Assembly: GCF_947507565.1 (NCBI RefSeq)
Contig: NC_089178.1
Coordinates: forward strand, 2,542,001-2,606,000
Direction: 5' to 3'
From: Oscarella lobularis
Lineage: Eukaryota > Porifera > Homoscleromorpha > Homosclerophorida > Oscarellidae
DNA length: 64,000 nt
Part shown: piece after piece, positions 48,649 through 61,400 of the stretch
Layout: every line of letters begins with the position of its first letter
How positions within the stretch are numbered: the stretch's first letter is position 1
Notes under the pieces: generated by a model
The model's database searches: none
What the model was told of the DNA's origin: nothing
What the model saw: only the letters and a program-made list of their open reading frames with translations
Position numbers and translations under genes: made by a program

Positions 48649-50925
48649 TCAAAAGCTCGAAGGCTGCATGATAATTGAGTCACCTTTTCCATGAACAGAC
48701 ATGTTTGCCATCTGCTTGGATCTGAAACCTGGGTCGGGAACAAGTTTGAGTCCTTCCACCGTGAAAATTGATATTGCTATAATAATGATAATTTTCAAAC
48801 AAGATTATAAAAAATAATAGTAGGCTTACTGTCGGGAAGGATGTGCACTTTTTCGCCCAGACAAGTAAAAAAGGGATGCATCATCGCTTCCTTGGCCAAC
48901 TTTCTCTTTTTGTTTTCAAACTGGAATTTGCAATCAATATATAGATAAAAAATTCGTTTGTTTTATGGGTTTACTTGAAGAAGACTGGTGACGAGATTGT
49001 AGCCGTCTTCATCAAGTCGAGGAGCATACTTTGAAAACCGCTCCGTCTTATAGTTACGAAAATTATCTATAAAAAAATTTGAATTACAATAAGCAGGCAG
49101 TAATATAATATCAACAGTCGTACGAGATTGAAATTCGGCGTTTGAAGTGATACCAGGCCACGTTTCTTCAGTAGGAGTTCCCAACACCTGAATCAAAGAA
49201 ACGTATACCGCTGAGGGTGAGCAATGAATTTGGAGTGTACCTTGAATATCAAGTTCAATTCCTCGTCAACGGTAGATCCAGGAAAAAGTGGTCTCCCAGC
49301 TGTCATTTCATAAAATATGCAACCGACTCCCCTATAAGAATAGAAGACTGATTCTTTGTAGTCTTGTATTGTAGTAGCTAGCGAGCGTACCACATGTCAA
49401 TAGCGGTAGTGTATTCAACTGAGCCGAGAAGAACGTCGGGTGGACGATACCAAAGAGTGACGACTTCATTAGAATACGTTTTACTAGGCACGGACTTGGC
49501 TCGAGCTAAGCCAAAGTCTGCCAATTTGAGATCTCCTATGGTGTTGATGAGAAGATTTTGAGGCTTTAGATCTCGATGGAGAATCTTTCTCTTGTGACAG
49601 TAGTCCAATCCGCGAAGCAGTTGAAACAGAAAAAGCTAGAAATACAGAAAAGATTAAATTATTAATTATTTTGTTGTGAGAGTAACTGGAGTACCCTGAT
49701 GTTGGTCATGCTCATCATTCCGCCACAATCGTCCATGTACTGCTTCAGGTCTCTTTCCTGTTTACAAAAAAAATCAAATGCAAGAGAATAGTCGTGGGTC
49801 TTACTTACCGCATATTCAAAGACCAGCGTCAGTGTTCGATCCGTATGAATGATGTCGTGAAGAGTGACAATATTTATGTGCTTTAGATCCTTTAGAAGCG
49901 AAACTACAAAATTTCCGCCACAAAACGCGTGACTCAGAATCTTTCTTCAGCATTCCACACGCACCTTCTCTTATTGCCGTACACGGTGCACCTTCCTCGT
50001 GCTCTAGTCGAATTTCTTTCAAAGCCACAAGCATGTTATTAATACTACACGTATAGGATAAAATTGAAAAGAATTATTAGTTTATTCGCGTAATCCTTAC
50101 CTGCTCTTTCCCTTGAAGACAGTCGCATAAGTTCCTTCTCCAAGCTTCTCCAACTTTTCATAAGTCTCCGTTCTCCCAAACCCCATGTCAGTCTAAAAAT
50201 GAACCCCAACGGTCATAAAAATTGACATCAACTGAACGTTCGAGTTGCGTACCAGCGACGCTCTTCTGGTTCTTCGACTCATGGGCAGTTTCATGTCAAG
50301 TGCCACAGTCCCGTGGTTCGGCGACGCAGGCAACGAAGCGAACCCCGATTCCATCGAGGAAAGCGACTGAGGCGACGTCGGCCGATATTCCGTGCCGGGA
50401 AGAGTAGGCGGCATCATAACGGGCATAGATCGTCGCTTCTTTTGATAGCTATTCTAATAATTAAGTCGCAAGAAATGAATTTGACTGTGACGTGTATCGA
50501 TGATTGTCTCTGACTTTGCGACTTCTCTTTTTCAACAGCGACACGTCCAATTCGCGCACAATATCCGTCGACTCTTCCGCCGCATCGGAAGCTAAAAAGC
50601 AACCGCCGTCAAAGGTGACGCGGGGACTCGTAAATGGGGAGCGGGGGGTGGTGCCCCTTTTCGCGCAAAAGGGCGGGCCCACCAAACAGCGAATTTTTGA
50701 AATAGCATGCAACATTTTGGAACGCAAACTCCCTCGCTCCTCCTTCTGGCGTATTTGCCGGCGGAAATCCTCACCATTCAACTTGGGCGTTCCATTTGCG
50801 ACGGGTTCGTATCCGTTGGGACGCGAACTGGAGGCCGACGCGGTAAGTCCTTTCTCGCCCGGTTGTCTACCATTGCTTAGCAACGACGTCGACAACCGAT
50901 GTTTCAGCTTTTTCATCATGGACAT
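48649..50925 (-). CDS. CDK16: PCTAIRE-type cyclin-dependent kinase (CDK16/17/18 group)
   Basis: Start at 50925 ([15 protein letters not shown]) resembles the N-terminus of CDK16. An unconserved Ser/Pro-rich region follows, then SRRTRRASL and [19 protein letters not shown], the glycine loop. The cyclin-binding helix reads PCTAIRE. The catalytic loop is HRDLKPQN, the metal motif DFGLARAKS, and the activation segment [15 protein letters not shown]. Later blocks are [20 protein letters not shown] and the C-terminal tail [12 protein letters not shown], ending IIMQPSSF at 48649. All catalytic residues are kept. In animals these kinases use cyclin Y and act in membrane traffic and neurite or sperm biology. 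Confidence 0.94.
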
Positions 50926-51290
50926 TGCGAAGAAAAGGCGAGGGAAGGGTACGCCCCACTAGATCGAAGAAAGAGAGGTTCATATGGAACGCTATTCGTT
51001 ATAACTAGTTTCACCTCTTTGCTACGTTCGATTTAGAGTGTCTGCAGCTCAAGCTGCGAAGGAAAGATTTCACACTAACGAGATAGGGAGAGCTCCGGAG
51101 CTGGGGGGACGTGCCATTGCACGTGGTGTGGGAGGACGTTGTTGTGTATGATTGGTGGATCCAATTGCTCAAACGCGTGATATCGTGCCACCCATGAAGC
51201 TTTCGTGACCCATTCATATGCTGGGGGGACTTTTGAAACCCAGCCTCTGTCGGATTTTAATATTGGTCTGCTGTCTACGTAAAGCCTAAG
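50926..51290. other. Region between CDK16 and ANKRD16 with small hairpins
   Basis: No protein gene is supported. It holds the CDK16 promoter side and the ANKRD16 3' flank. It has a perfect hairpin, acgtgc-catt-gcacgt, near 51110-51126, and the decamer ctggggggac twice, near 51098 and 51222. No known RNA family was recognised. Confidence 0.4.
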
Positions 51291-52688
51291 CTATGGGAAT
51301 GTCTCTCTGGTGTGAACGGGCTCTTTGTCTAAAAACTGATGGTCAAACTGTATTGCGGTCTGTTCGTTTTTCGCCACGCTTCTTGCAGTCTGACCGGTAG
51401 TGTCGGCGCTGTCTTGCAGCCCATATTTAAGCAAGAATACGGAAATTATTTCAGAGTGTCCACCACTTGATGCCATGTGAAGAACTAGGTGCAAGATGAA
51501 GTCGAACGACACAATTTACGTCTACAAATCTCACCCGTTCTGCCTTTGTGATCTTTGCTATGAAGTGAAGCTCCCTTTTGAAGCAGATATTCAATAGTCG
51601 TTAGATGACCCTCCTGCAAATTGCAATGAGAAAAAAAAACAGAAAAACGACGTGCTTTGCATACTTTTGCTGCGTAGAGCAACGGCGTCATTCCAGTGTT
51701 CGTAGTCTCGGCATTAACCGAGACCATGTGATCAAGAAGCAGGCTAATAGCAGCTATGGAACCAGACTGTGCTCCGTGATGAATAGATTGACGACCCAAA
51801 CTGTCTAATGCATTCACATCTGCCTATCACATGGACTGTCTACGCGCACTAAAAGCGAGGGAGCGTAGAAATGACCTTCTGCTCTTTTATCAACGTTTCG
51901 ATTATTTCAGTTGAATCGGCTCTTACTGCATCCATAAGAGGAGTAACCCCACAGCTGTCCTTCTGATCTCTTCTGTACCTACACCTAGGATAATGTTAGG
52001 AGTTATAAATTCTACGTGAAGCACACTTGAAATATGGAGGCGTTATAGTATATCGTAATTTGCTACCTCGAAAGAAGAATTCTGACTGCGTTTGTTTTCT
52101 TGTGCAGTGCCGCTGTGTGCAGTGGGCTTCTCCCGTTCTTGCTCACCGTCTCCCAACAATTTGGACTGACATCGAGAAGATAATTCAAAATGTCTACATT
52201 TCCCTCTCTGCAAGCAATATGAAAGCAAGTCCAACCGTCTTTGTTCCTTAGGGCAAGCCCAGCACCGGCTTGAACAAGAAGAACAACGGACTCCAAAACG
52301 CGCTTGCTACAGGCCATCATTAGGGGAGTCCTTCAATTACAATTAATTAAATTTCCGGAATAATACTTATTATGGAGGTCACTGACCAATCAGCTCTTTT
52401 CAAGGGATCAATGTCTACGTTTTTGGTCAACAAATATCGAATGCATGCTGGTTGTTCTGTGCAGGCTGCCTCGTGTAGTGCTGACTTTCCGTCGGCGTTG
52501 GTTTGACTAAGGCTTATTTGGCACTCGTCTGCCAAGAACTCGAGGATGTGAGCGTGTCCGTGTCGCGCTGCGACGAGGAGAGGACTGTCTCCAAGCTTAT
52601 TGCTGGAATAGAGCAACGTTCTATCTTTTGAAACCTGCTTTTGAATCTCCGAAAGGTCTCCTCGCTGAACAACGCGAAGAAAATTCAT
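51291..52688 (-). CDS. ANKRD16: Ankyrin repeat protein ANKRD16
   Basis: Nearly the whole protein is ankyrin repeats. The start at 52688 gives MNFLRVVQRGDLSEIQ. Blocks shared with animal ANKRD16 are ALHEAACTEQPACIRYLL, KRADWTPLMMACSKRVLES, LRNKDGWTCFHIACREGNVD, RSPLHTAALHKKTNAV, DSCGVTPLMDAVRADS, and MTPLLYAAKEGHLTTIEYLL. It ends HTRETFP at 51291. In mouse ANKRD16 binds alanyl-tRNA synthetase and captures misactivated serine on lysine side chains. Whether that role holds here is unknown. It is head-to-head with FBXL5, 96 bp between starts. Confidence 0.92.
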
Positions 52689-52756
52689 CCAGTCCTGACT
52701 TTACGCTCGTGGCGAGGCGACGAGGCGGGTTTGTTAGTGCGTCATCATTCAGACTG

Positions 52757-52766
52757 TCCCGGATAG
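52757..52766. promoter_or_regulatory. Recurrent promoter 10-mer in the ANKRD16/FBXL5 promoter
   Basis: gtcccggata lies 18 nt upstream of the FBXL5 start codon, between two divergent genes. Confidence 0.45.
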
Positions 52767-52784
52767 CTCTTGTGAGCGCAAACA

Positions 52785-54721
52785 TGCGTCCTCCGCCCGA
52801 AATCGACGTCTTTCGTCTTCCTCACAGTCGCATGAAGCATCTTATGAACGAAATTATCGGACGGGTACACATTTTCGACCGATTTGTTGGCTGGAACGCG
52901 TCATTGGCTTTTCTTTAGATGGCGAAAACGAACTTTTCCAACTTTTTCGATCTCCAATCCCTTATCCGTCTTGTCGACAACAACTTTCGCGTGTTTCGCA
53001 GCCACGAACGCATCGAAAATCAGCACATTCTCGACAATCTTCACACGAGGATCACCAACCATGCCACGCCTCCGCCGGACGAAGCGGAACACGACTTGAA
53101 AGACGACATTCACGGCGATCACCGCATCGAAGCGATGTCGCACCTTATAAATCAGCTTAAAGAGGAAGATCTCCGATCGCCGACCGAATGCGTTCGATGC
53201 GGCGAAAGATTGAAAAGAGCAATCGACGATTTCGCCGTCGACTTTTTTCCGCACATGGAAGAGGAAGAGTCGGTTAGTAGACGTTAAATTGTCGTCATTC
53301 GGGTTAAGAAAAAAAGGGGGCCCCCACTCTTTTTTGAATGTAGATTCTTCAGCCGTTATTGATGCAATACTTTACGCGAGACGAGTTAAAGCAGTTGAAG
53401 AACGACGTGCTACGATTGCACAATCTTCCCATTAGTAGTGTAAGATTCTCATACAAAAAATACGTCAAAAAATTGACACATATTTTAGTTGAGTCAAGAA
53501 CAACTTCTTCTTGACCAGTGGAATGTTGGTGAGTCACATCGATTTTGAGCGTGATGTCTCGCGTGCGATTTTTTTTCTATTTTCTTTTTTTTAGTCGAGA
53601 GGGAAATTCGGCGGCAGCGAGCCATTGCTAGTTTGCCTCCGGAAGTTTGGCTTCGCGTTTTTCAGTTTCTCGGTCCCAAGGACTTGCTTCGTTGCGGAAT
53701 GGTATCCAAATCGTGGAATGCCGTCTCGCGCGATTCTTCCCTGTGGACGAACGTGTGCCCAAAGAAATGGGCGCGCGGTGATTGGACGTTTCAGATTGCT
53801 TCTATGAGCGAAGAAGAAGAGGCGGAGACCGAAATTGCAAGTTTGGAATTGGATTGGAAGAAAAGTGACGACGAAGAGGAGGAGAAGAGCGGAAAAATTC
53901 TGTCTGAGATTCGAATTTTGGACGGACTTGTCAAGCATTTGTTGCCACGCGTTGGATGGTCAGTTCGAAAATTGGATCTGAGCGGAAGCACAGCATTAAC
54001 CAACGGATACGTAAGAAAGAAAACGTAAATTTATGGCGAGGTTTTAATTTTGATTTTTCTTAGTTGAGGCAGATTCTGAAGCATTGTCCTTATTTGGAAT
54101 ATCTTGACGTATCATATACAAGCGTTTCTGATATGGGATTCAGATGGTAATAATGGTTTTAGAGAGACTACTACAGTAGTGTACTAAATTTCTTTATCTA
54201 GCCTTGATACTTGGTCTCATGGGATTCCCTTTGTTCACGTGGACGTCAGTATGTGTCAGGGAATAACAGATAGGGGTCTCAAGCACTTGGCTTCAACACT
54301 TGGCAAGCCTTCTCTTGGCTCTTCGTTATCTTGCTCCTCTTGCACGTGCCAAAAACGCAAGAGCCGACGTTCCGGCCAACATTTGCTCTCCGTGCTTCGT
54401 CTGTCTGGATGCTGCCAAATAACAGATGAAGGATTGAAGTAGGAATTGAGTTGATCCGTGAACGTTTCTCTCTAATTCGTTCTATTTAGATTCCTGGCCT
54501 GTGGGATCGGTCTTCCCGCTTTGGAGCAGCTTGATTTGTCGGGTTGCCCCAACGTATCCGGCAACGGCTTGACTGAGCTCGTTGATACCTGTCACAGTTT
54601 GAATCACGAGGAATTTTACTATTGTGATAACATAACAGATGGACCTTTTGCTGAGACGGCCAGCGGCTGCAAGAACGTTGGATCGTGTTCTCGAAACTGT
54701 TGCAGGTCCATTTCTCTATAA
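52785..54721 (+). CDS. FBXL5: Iron-sensing F-box protein FBXL5 (hemerythrin, F-box, LRR)
   Basis: In vertebrates FBXL5 is the SCF adaptor that destroys IRP2 when iron is plentiful. The N-terminal hemerythrin domain is complete: [28 protein letters not shown] and [10 protein letters not shown] supply the expected His/Glu di-iron ligands. An F-box follows ([20 protein letters not shown]), then leucine-rich repeats ([54 protein letters not shown]). The C-terminus, [11 protein letters not shown] ... [16 protein letters not shown], keeps all four cysteines that hold the [2Fe-2S] cluster in the human protein. The middle of the protein is shorter than in human. About ten exons. Confidence 0.95.
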
Positions 54722-54895
54722 GTATTATTTACTGACGTTTGGGGTTCTATTACGTTGTTGTAATTCGTTTTTCTCACGGGCTGTTGTTGAGTCCGGAATG
54801 AAGTAAACTCGTAAGGCATGCACGTGTTGTGTACGTTTATTCAGACGAGCATTCCTCCCCAGTGCGCGCGCGCGCGCGTCGCGTATTGTTCTTCA

Positions 54896-56398
54896 ATGAC
54901 TTCCGAAAGACCTGCGTTTATCGTCCGCGTCGCTCGAGAAGGTTCGCCGAGGCGCTTGCGCATCGTCGTTCCATCCGAGTCGACGTGGGAAAAGTTCGTC
55001 GATCTTTTGAAGTCGCGATTTGGCATCGCCGAAAGCGAGGCGATCGAAATAGCGGAGGATAAGAGTGGGTGTGGCGTCGTCTGTCTGGAAGACGTTCTCG
55101 AAAACGACGACCTTGTCGTCAAATTAGCCACGCAACAATCGGCGACACGAGCGTTCGATCGAACCGAATTAGCCGAATGGGCTGCGATAAAGAACGCGAA
55201 ATTGGCCGGTTTCTTTATGGCAATCCAATCACCCCTTTCCAAGGGAACGCGTCGAGTCGTCGCACGACTCGCCGATTCACCCGGAGAACCGCGCGAACTC
55301 TTATTCGTCGACGCGAACGACGTCCGACTTCTCGACGACGCCGATCCGCTCGAATCGATCGCATCGGCGAAGCGACGCGGCGAAATCGACGCGGACGTCG
55401 CGCGCGCGCTCGTTCTCGTCATCGCCGTGCCGCGGCATTCGAATATCGTGCGATATTGGACGCGATTCGACGTCGACGACGACGATTTCGCGCCCGATCG
55501 AACGCGGGCTCTACTCAAGGATTCCGTTTTGGGCGAATCGGTGCGAGAACACGGCAGCGGAACGGTGCTCGTCTTCGATCATCATCCTCTTCGTCTCGCC
55601 TCTTTTCTCAAGGCAAATTTCTTTTTTTTTTCGTTAATTGAAATGAATGGCTTTGCTATTATTGATTAATTAATTTTTCCGAACAGGATGCGTGTCGTCC
55701 TGTACAATTTTCTACGGTAAAGCGGTTACTTTTGGACGTTTGCGGAGTGTTGCTTGAGTTAGAGAGAGCAGGCTTGATTTTGATGCATCTTGACGTGGAC
55801 TCAATTCGAGTGAGAGACGTCATTTTGCCTTCTAAGTGTATTCCATCTAATAGTCTCTGTTTTCATAGGTGACTTCATCTGGCCACATTATTCTGACGGA
55901 TTTTTTGAACGTCTTGCGTTCTTCTGATATTCAAGATTCGAGTTGCTGTCATTCGTGGGTTATAGGATTATTGGCATGGCAACTGATGACAGGTAGAAAA
56001 TATGAACTATGAGTAGATTTAAATAACGTGTTTATTTATCGAAAGGAGACATTCTGTCTGACGAAGCATCGAATAGTATTAGAGAACGACTTCTATCCCT
56101 AACAGTGAGCCCAATTATGTACCAAGTCTTTGTACCTAAGTCACATCTCTTTAGTATCCAAACGAGCTAATAAGTTTTGTGGAACGATGCCTTAGTACGA
56201 ATGCAGCCGATCGTCCCACGCTCTCAGACGTCGTAACATTTCTTGAGCCGCCAGAAAGAATGAGGACAAGAGTCGTTGCCGAAACGGAAAGTCTGTCTGA
56301 GGAGCGGCGAGAGAACTCTACAATAGAAGAAAGAGAAAACGAGAACGAATTTCCCAGGGAGGAGTTTCCCACCGAGGATACAACGACGACGACGGCGA

Positions 56399-56432
<34 letters not shown>

Positions 56433-57378
56433 AAGAGAGGCAACCGAGCCAACAACCGAAACGGTCGTCACTTCGGCTTCGGCACCCGCTCCTCCCATCT
56501 CCGTAAGCCTGCTCACATTTCCACAGGAACGACAATCAAATTCCGACGAGGGGACGGCGACGGCGGCGGTGACGGCGGTGGAAGCCGAACAAGTCGAAGC
56601 GTCAGCGACGGTAGAGGCGGCAGCATCCACCATTGCAGATCCTCCACCGTCGTACGCCGAAGCGTGCGGCGTCAATCGGCGTCAACGACGCGTTCATTCG
56701 CCGCGTAGGCATCAATCCCTTGTCGCTGCTGCCCCTGCCGACAGCTCCGACGAAGATCCCGTTGACGCGTGCACGGCCATGTTCGATTCGCTTCAGCTGC
56801 GACGCCGATATCGTCAAGGACGACGAGGATCGGCGACGCATCATCACCATCATCATCATCATCGCGGAAACGCGTCTGTCGCCGATCCGCGACGCCACTC
56901 AATGCCGGCAGTCGAGTACCTGTTCAGCAACGAGGAAGCGTTCTGTTCGATTGCCGCCGCCACTCCGGCCGAAGCGCGACAGTATCTTCGCCTGACGAAC
57001 GGCAATCTAGAGGCGGCAGTAGGTTTGTACATGGATGGAAATGCGGAGACGACGGCGGCGGCGGCGGCGGCGGCGGCGGCACCGCCGAGACGGCAAACAA
57101 TGCTGGGTCGACCGAGATTGCGACGCGTCGGCGAGGAGGCGATTGGCGGAGCCGGCGACAATCAGAGAGCGACGCACAGTTCAAGGTCATCGCCTGTTGG
57201 GATCATGCCGTTGAATCGACGGCAAATGGAGCGGAGCATGTCGCTCTCTACTCGGCCGCCACCTCGACCGCCACCGCCGCGAAGGGCGTCGTCGCCGCCG
57301 CCTAGTCTAGATCGTTTTCATCAGAGGCAGGTGCAATTTCGTCGAAGGGAGAGACGAAGTGGTAATTGTAAATTATCG
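54896..57378 (+). CDS. Pseudokinase with N-terminal ubiquitin-like/PB1-like domain and C-terminal UBA-like region
   Basis: I know no family with this layout. Residues ~1-80 (FIVRVAREGS, TWEKFVDLLKSRFG) look like a PB1 or ubiquitin-like fold. A protein-kinase-like middle follows: RHSNIVRYWTRF, then a catalytic loop reading HLDVDSIRV and a metal motif reading DFL, with no clear glycine loop or VAIK lysine; the subdomain XI arginine is kept (ADRPTLSDVVTFL). It is therefore probably inactive. A long low-complexity tail has poly-Thr, PPPSYAEA (a WW-binding type), eight histidines, then a UBA-like helix set (SAIAAATPAEA-like, RLTNGNLEAAVGLYMDG), poly-Ala and Pro-rich end. The first intron (55613-55686) uses a GC donor. 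Confidence 0.8.
56382..56434. repeat. (ACG)n microsatellite coding poly-threonine
   Basis: ACG units interrupted once, inside the pseudokinase tail. Confidence 0.85.
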
Positions 57379-57438
57379 TGAGATGCCTTTTTCGATTAAT
57401 GAATTAAATTCTGCCTTCTGGTTTTGCTCTTTAATTAA

Positions 57439-58292
57439 TTAAGTAGTATTTTTCGTGGGTCCTATGGACGGTACGTTTGACTCTTTTTCCGTTGAGTTCA
57501 TTCTTAAGACTGCTCCTGGTGACGGGTATGGTCTTACTTGGAACAGTGGACCGCTGGCCGTCGTGTCTGCACCCGTTCTGACGTTTCCTTCGTCTTGTAG
57601 GCCACTGGCCCAATCACCTCTGTAGAGTAAAACAGAATCAGTTTGAGCGCCTAATTTTAAATTTCCGTAGTAGTCAGTCACCTTGGGACGTCAGCGTAAG
57701 ATGCCGGATCCATTGGATCTAGATCATCTTTGCCCGATTTTGCCTTTCCTTTTCTTGCATCTAAACCAAATTATTGACCGCTCATTTTATATAAATTTAG
57801 CAGTACTGTACGTACGTACCTCTTTGTTCTCTGCTCTTGCTGTAGGGTGCTGGCCTTTGTGTTCTCAATTCTTCTTCCTTGTTTGTTGGATCTTTCCTTC
57901 CTGGATAATATCTGGTTTGTTATTACACTTATATTAAAAGTCAAAGCACCTCCAGGAGGCAGCCAAGTAACTTTTCCCGTTATCACGTTCCACCAGTAGT
58001 AAAAGCCACTGCATAGTAAGTCATGTAGACTAGCAGAATTCTATTTCTATGTGCACACCTTTCAATGTCAGGCACTTCCTTCCAGTCCACACCGATCTAA
58101 AAAAAAGAAATTGTGATAAATTAGCACGCCATCCGCGCGCCTACATTGCCTCACATTACTGTCGCCTTCATTCGATGCTCCGCTGTCTGCAAGATACCAA
58201 ATGACAACGTCAATAGCGTTTAGAACATCTTCCCAACCTTTAATTATGCCTCTCTTCAGCAATCTCGCCTGTAATGCAGGAGGAAGCGACAT
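57439..58292 (-). CDS. PQBP1: Polyglutamine-binding protein 1 (WW-domain splicing factor)
   Basis: PQBP1 binds the U5 protein TXNL4A and acts in pre-mRNA splicing; in mammals it also senses retroviral DNA. The start at 58292 gives [20 protein letters not shown], almost the vertebrate opening. The WW domain is spread over exons near 57950-58100 ([27 protein letters not shown]). A lysine-rich linker follows, then [20 protein letters not shown] and the TXNL4A-binding tail [20 protein letters not shown] ... PGAVLR. It ends TKNTT at 57439. The long polar DR/ER repeat of mammals is absent. It is head-to-head with DSEL, 112 bp between starts. Confidence 0.93.
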
Positions 58293-58403
58293 ATTGTGCC
58301 TACTGTCTACGGGACCAGTAACTCCCGTATAATTTTGTTCCCCCGAGTCCCAATCCAGACAGGAGAACAATAGAAGCCTAATGTATTTGTCTTCTCTGTC
58401 GCG

Positions 58404-61400
58404 ATGATCGTTCTTGTCGTCTGCTTAGCAGTAGTCGTTCATCGCGCGCCTGTAGGCGCCTTTCAAGACCCCGAACTCCACCCGATGCTCTATTTCGATA
58501 GCGACGAGCTCGAAATACTTCGCCAAAAGACGAAAACGACCCATCGACACATCTACGAACGTCTCGCCGAACTGGCGAACGAATTCAAAAAGAAACCGAA
58601 GGATTTCTTTCCGCCGCTCGACTGGGACGAATTCGCGAGCTCGTGGAACGAACACTACGGAAATCATCTCGGCGCTCTCTCGATGTACTGCGCCCTGACG
58701 CCCGCCGATCACGTCCTACTCAATCTCACTCTCGTCTACATGGATCGCATGGAACGGCTACCGAATTGGAAAATCAAAGCGAATCCGTCCGACGACGTAC
58801 CCGTATCGCACTCGCTCGTCGGATTCGCCACCGCCTACGATCTCCTTTATCGACGCATGAACGCGCGTCGACGCGACGTCTATCTCGCGCGAATCATGCG
58901 CGTGACGTCTCGTCATTTCATGCGCGCGCGAAGTGCAACGTGGGGAACGACGTATATACACAACCACGTGGCGACGAACGTCGTTGCGCTTTTTCTCGCC
59001 ACGCTCGTCATTATGCCGCACGATCGACGCGCCCGTCAGTGGCGCGACACCTCCGTTTTGCTCATGGATCGAACCATGAAATTATTGAATCTTGTCGTCG
59101 ACGGATCGCTCGCCGAGGGCGTCACCTACGGAAGCTACACGGCTCGATCTGTGACGCAGTACGTCTATTTAGCCAAACGTCATCTCCGGACGGATTACTC
59201 AAAGAACACATGGCTGCATAAACATTATCAGTTCTACTTGGCAACCGTGCTGCCGGGCTATAAAGAAACGGTTGGAATTGCCGATTCGAGTCGTACGTGG
59301 TTCTACGGGCCCGAAAGTCAATTGGTCTTCCTCGATAGTTTTATCATGAAGAATGGATTGGGCAATTGGTTGGCGTCGCGCGTTCGACAAAATCGCGCGA
59401 CGTCCGGACCGCTGGGACCGGCGCGCGCGCACAAGTGGTGCACGCTGCACACGGAGTACGTTTTCTACGATCCGTCTCTCGGCGAAACGTCGCCGTTTGC
59501 GTCGAAACATTTCGGCAAGTTGGTTCGATTCAGCGACTGGGGCGTGACGACGTACGGCGCCGGGCATCCGTCCGGCACGACGTTCGTCTCGTTCAAATCG
59601 AGCGCGCTCATGGGTCGCGCCGTGCACGCGACGCTCGTGCAACACACGTACGATTGGCTGCGCGGCTGGTGGAATCTCAATCCCGGTCACGAGCATCCCG
59701 ATCAAAATTCGTTCGTCTTCTTTCCGCGCGGTCGTCCCTTCGTCACCGAGGCCTTCTACGGGCCCAAATACACGTATCTGAACAACGTTCTTACGTTCGG
59801 TTACGTCGTCGACGGCGCCGGCTGTCCGTCGCCGCATCGAGGTCAGAACGGCGAGTGCGAAAAGTGGCTCAAGTGGAAGGACAACATGAGAGAGGAGCGC
59901 ACGTGGGCCGAACTCATATCGGCGAACGAATACGAAAACACCATGTTCGCTAACGGCGAAGCGCTCGGCGCCTATCCGTCGAGTCTTCACCTGGAGAGCG
60001 TCTATCGGGCCATAGTTCTTCTCGACGACGACACGCTTCTCGTTTTCGATCACGTCGCTTTGGGTCCCGATAGCAAATTGACAACGTCCAACGCTTACTT
60101 TCATAATATTCACGAGCCGTTTAAAGTCGTCGCCGGCGCGGCTTATTTGAACGAGGGCGACGATCGTTTTCGCGTGCGTTGGATTTCGACGGCCGGCGTC
60201 GACGCCGTGAAAGCGACGACGGGATCGACGGAATATCACGCCGAGTTCGGTACGCGAAAGACGAATTTTCTCAACGTTTCCGTGCCGCTGCGACGATCCG
60301 TAACTCGCACGGTCTACGCATTCGTCGGACCGTCGTCAAAGTTCAAAGAGATGCGATTTTTAAAGAGCGTCGACGCTGGCGTCGTTATTGAAGTCGTCAT
60401 GGACGCCGAGACGGTGACCGTCAGCGTCGCCACGGCCCACGAAGATCCGCGATTGCGTTTCGGTTTGCTCGGCTTTTTAGGATACGCGCGAATCGATTCG
60501 ACGTCGGGACGACATATTCGATTTGGCGTCGACATCGTTTCGTCGTCGTCGGCGGCGGCGTCGTTGTCTTTGCCGTCGGCGCGATCTGTTTTGAAGAGAG
60601 ACGTTTCTGTGCCGCTTCACAAACGTGCGGCGGGAAAAGCCGAAAGGCTAGTAGACGAAAAAAAATCTCCCGTCGTTGTCTCTGGAAACGGCAGAACGAT
60701 ATTGCTTTTATTCGTCGGTGGGGCGCTGCTTTTGCTTGTCGCTCGAAGTGTCAAGCGTCCTCGAAGGATTCGAAGAAAATCGCTGGTGTGCGTTGTTTTT
60801 TTGATTTTGTTTGCCGCGTTGATCGCTGTCGCCGTCAACGAGTTGTCGTCGCCTCAGCCCCGAAGCCGTCCTGAAACGGCAAAGGATCGAGTTAAGGAAG
60901 ACAAGAACTACGTCGACGACGACGAAGCGCACGCCGAAGCGCACGACGAAGCGTACGACGAAGACGAAGACGAAGAGTACGACGAAGACGATTACGAAGA
61001 AGAAGACGAAGACGATGAAGATGGAGTGGAGATAGAAGAGGACGAAGAGGAAGACGGGAGACGTCGTTTGCTTGCAATCGACTCAATGGAATCGCCGTAT
61101 CCTCGAGTCTTTGTCACGTCCTTTCTCGGCTTCGGTGCCGAGCTCGTCAGCGGTCTATTCGAGAATCGACCCGACTTTCTTAGCACCGTCTTTCCTTCGT
61201 CCGGACTGCAGCCGCCCGCGAAGGAAGTCGCCGTCGATCCGTTCGTCGACGCGTGCGAATGGCATCCGAATCGGCAGACGTTTCCGCTCATCGCCGGCTG
61301 GTTCAAGTCGTTTTACTCGAACCCCGAGGTTTATCTCGATCCGCCCAAAGACGTCGTTTTGACCGCCGAGGTCAAAGTGCGTCTTAAGACGCTAAAAGCG

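Noticed and set aside
59199-60239. A 346-codon frame on the minus strand
   Set aside because: It lies wholly antisense to the DSEL coding exon and reflects its codon bias.
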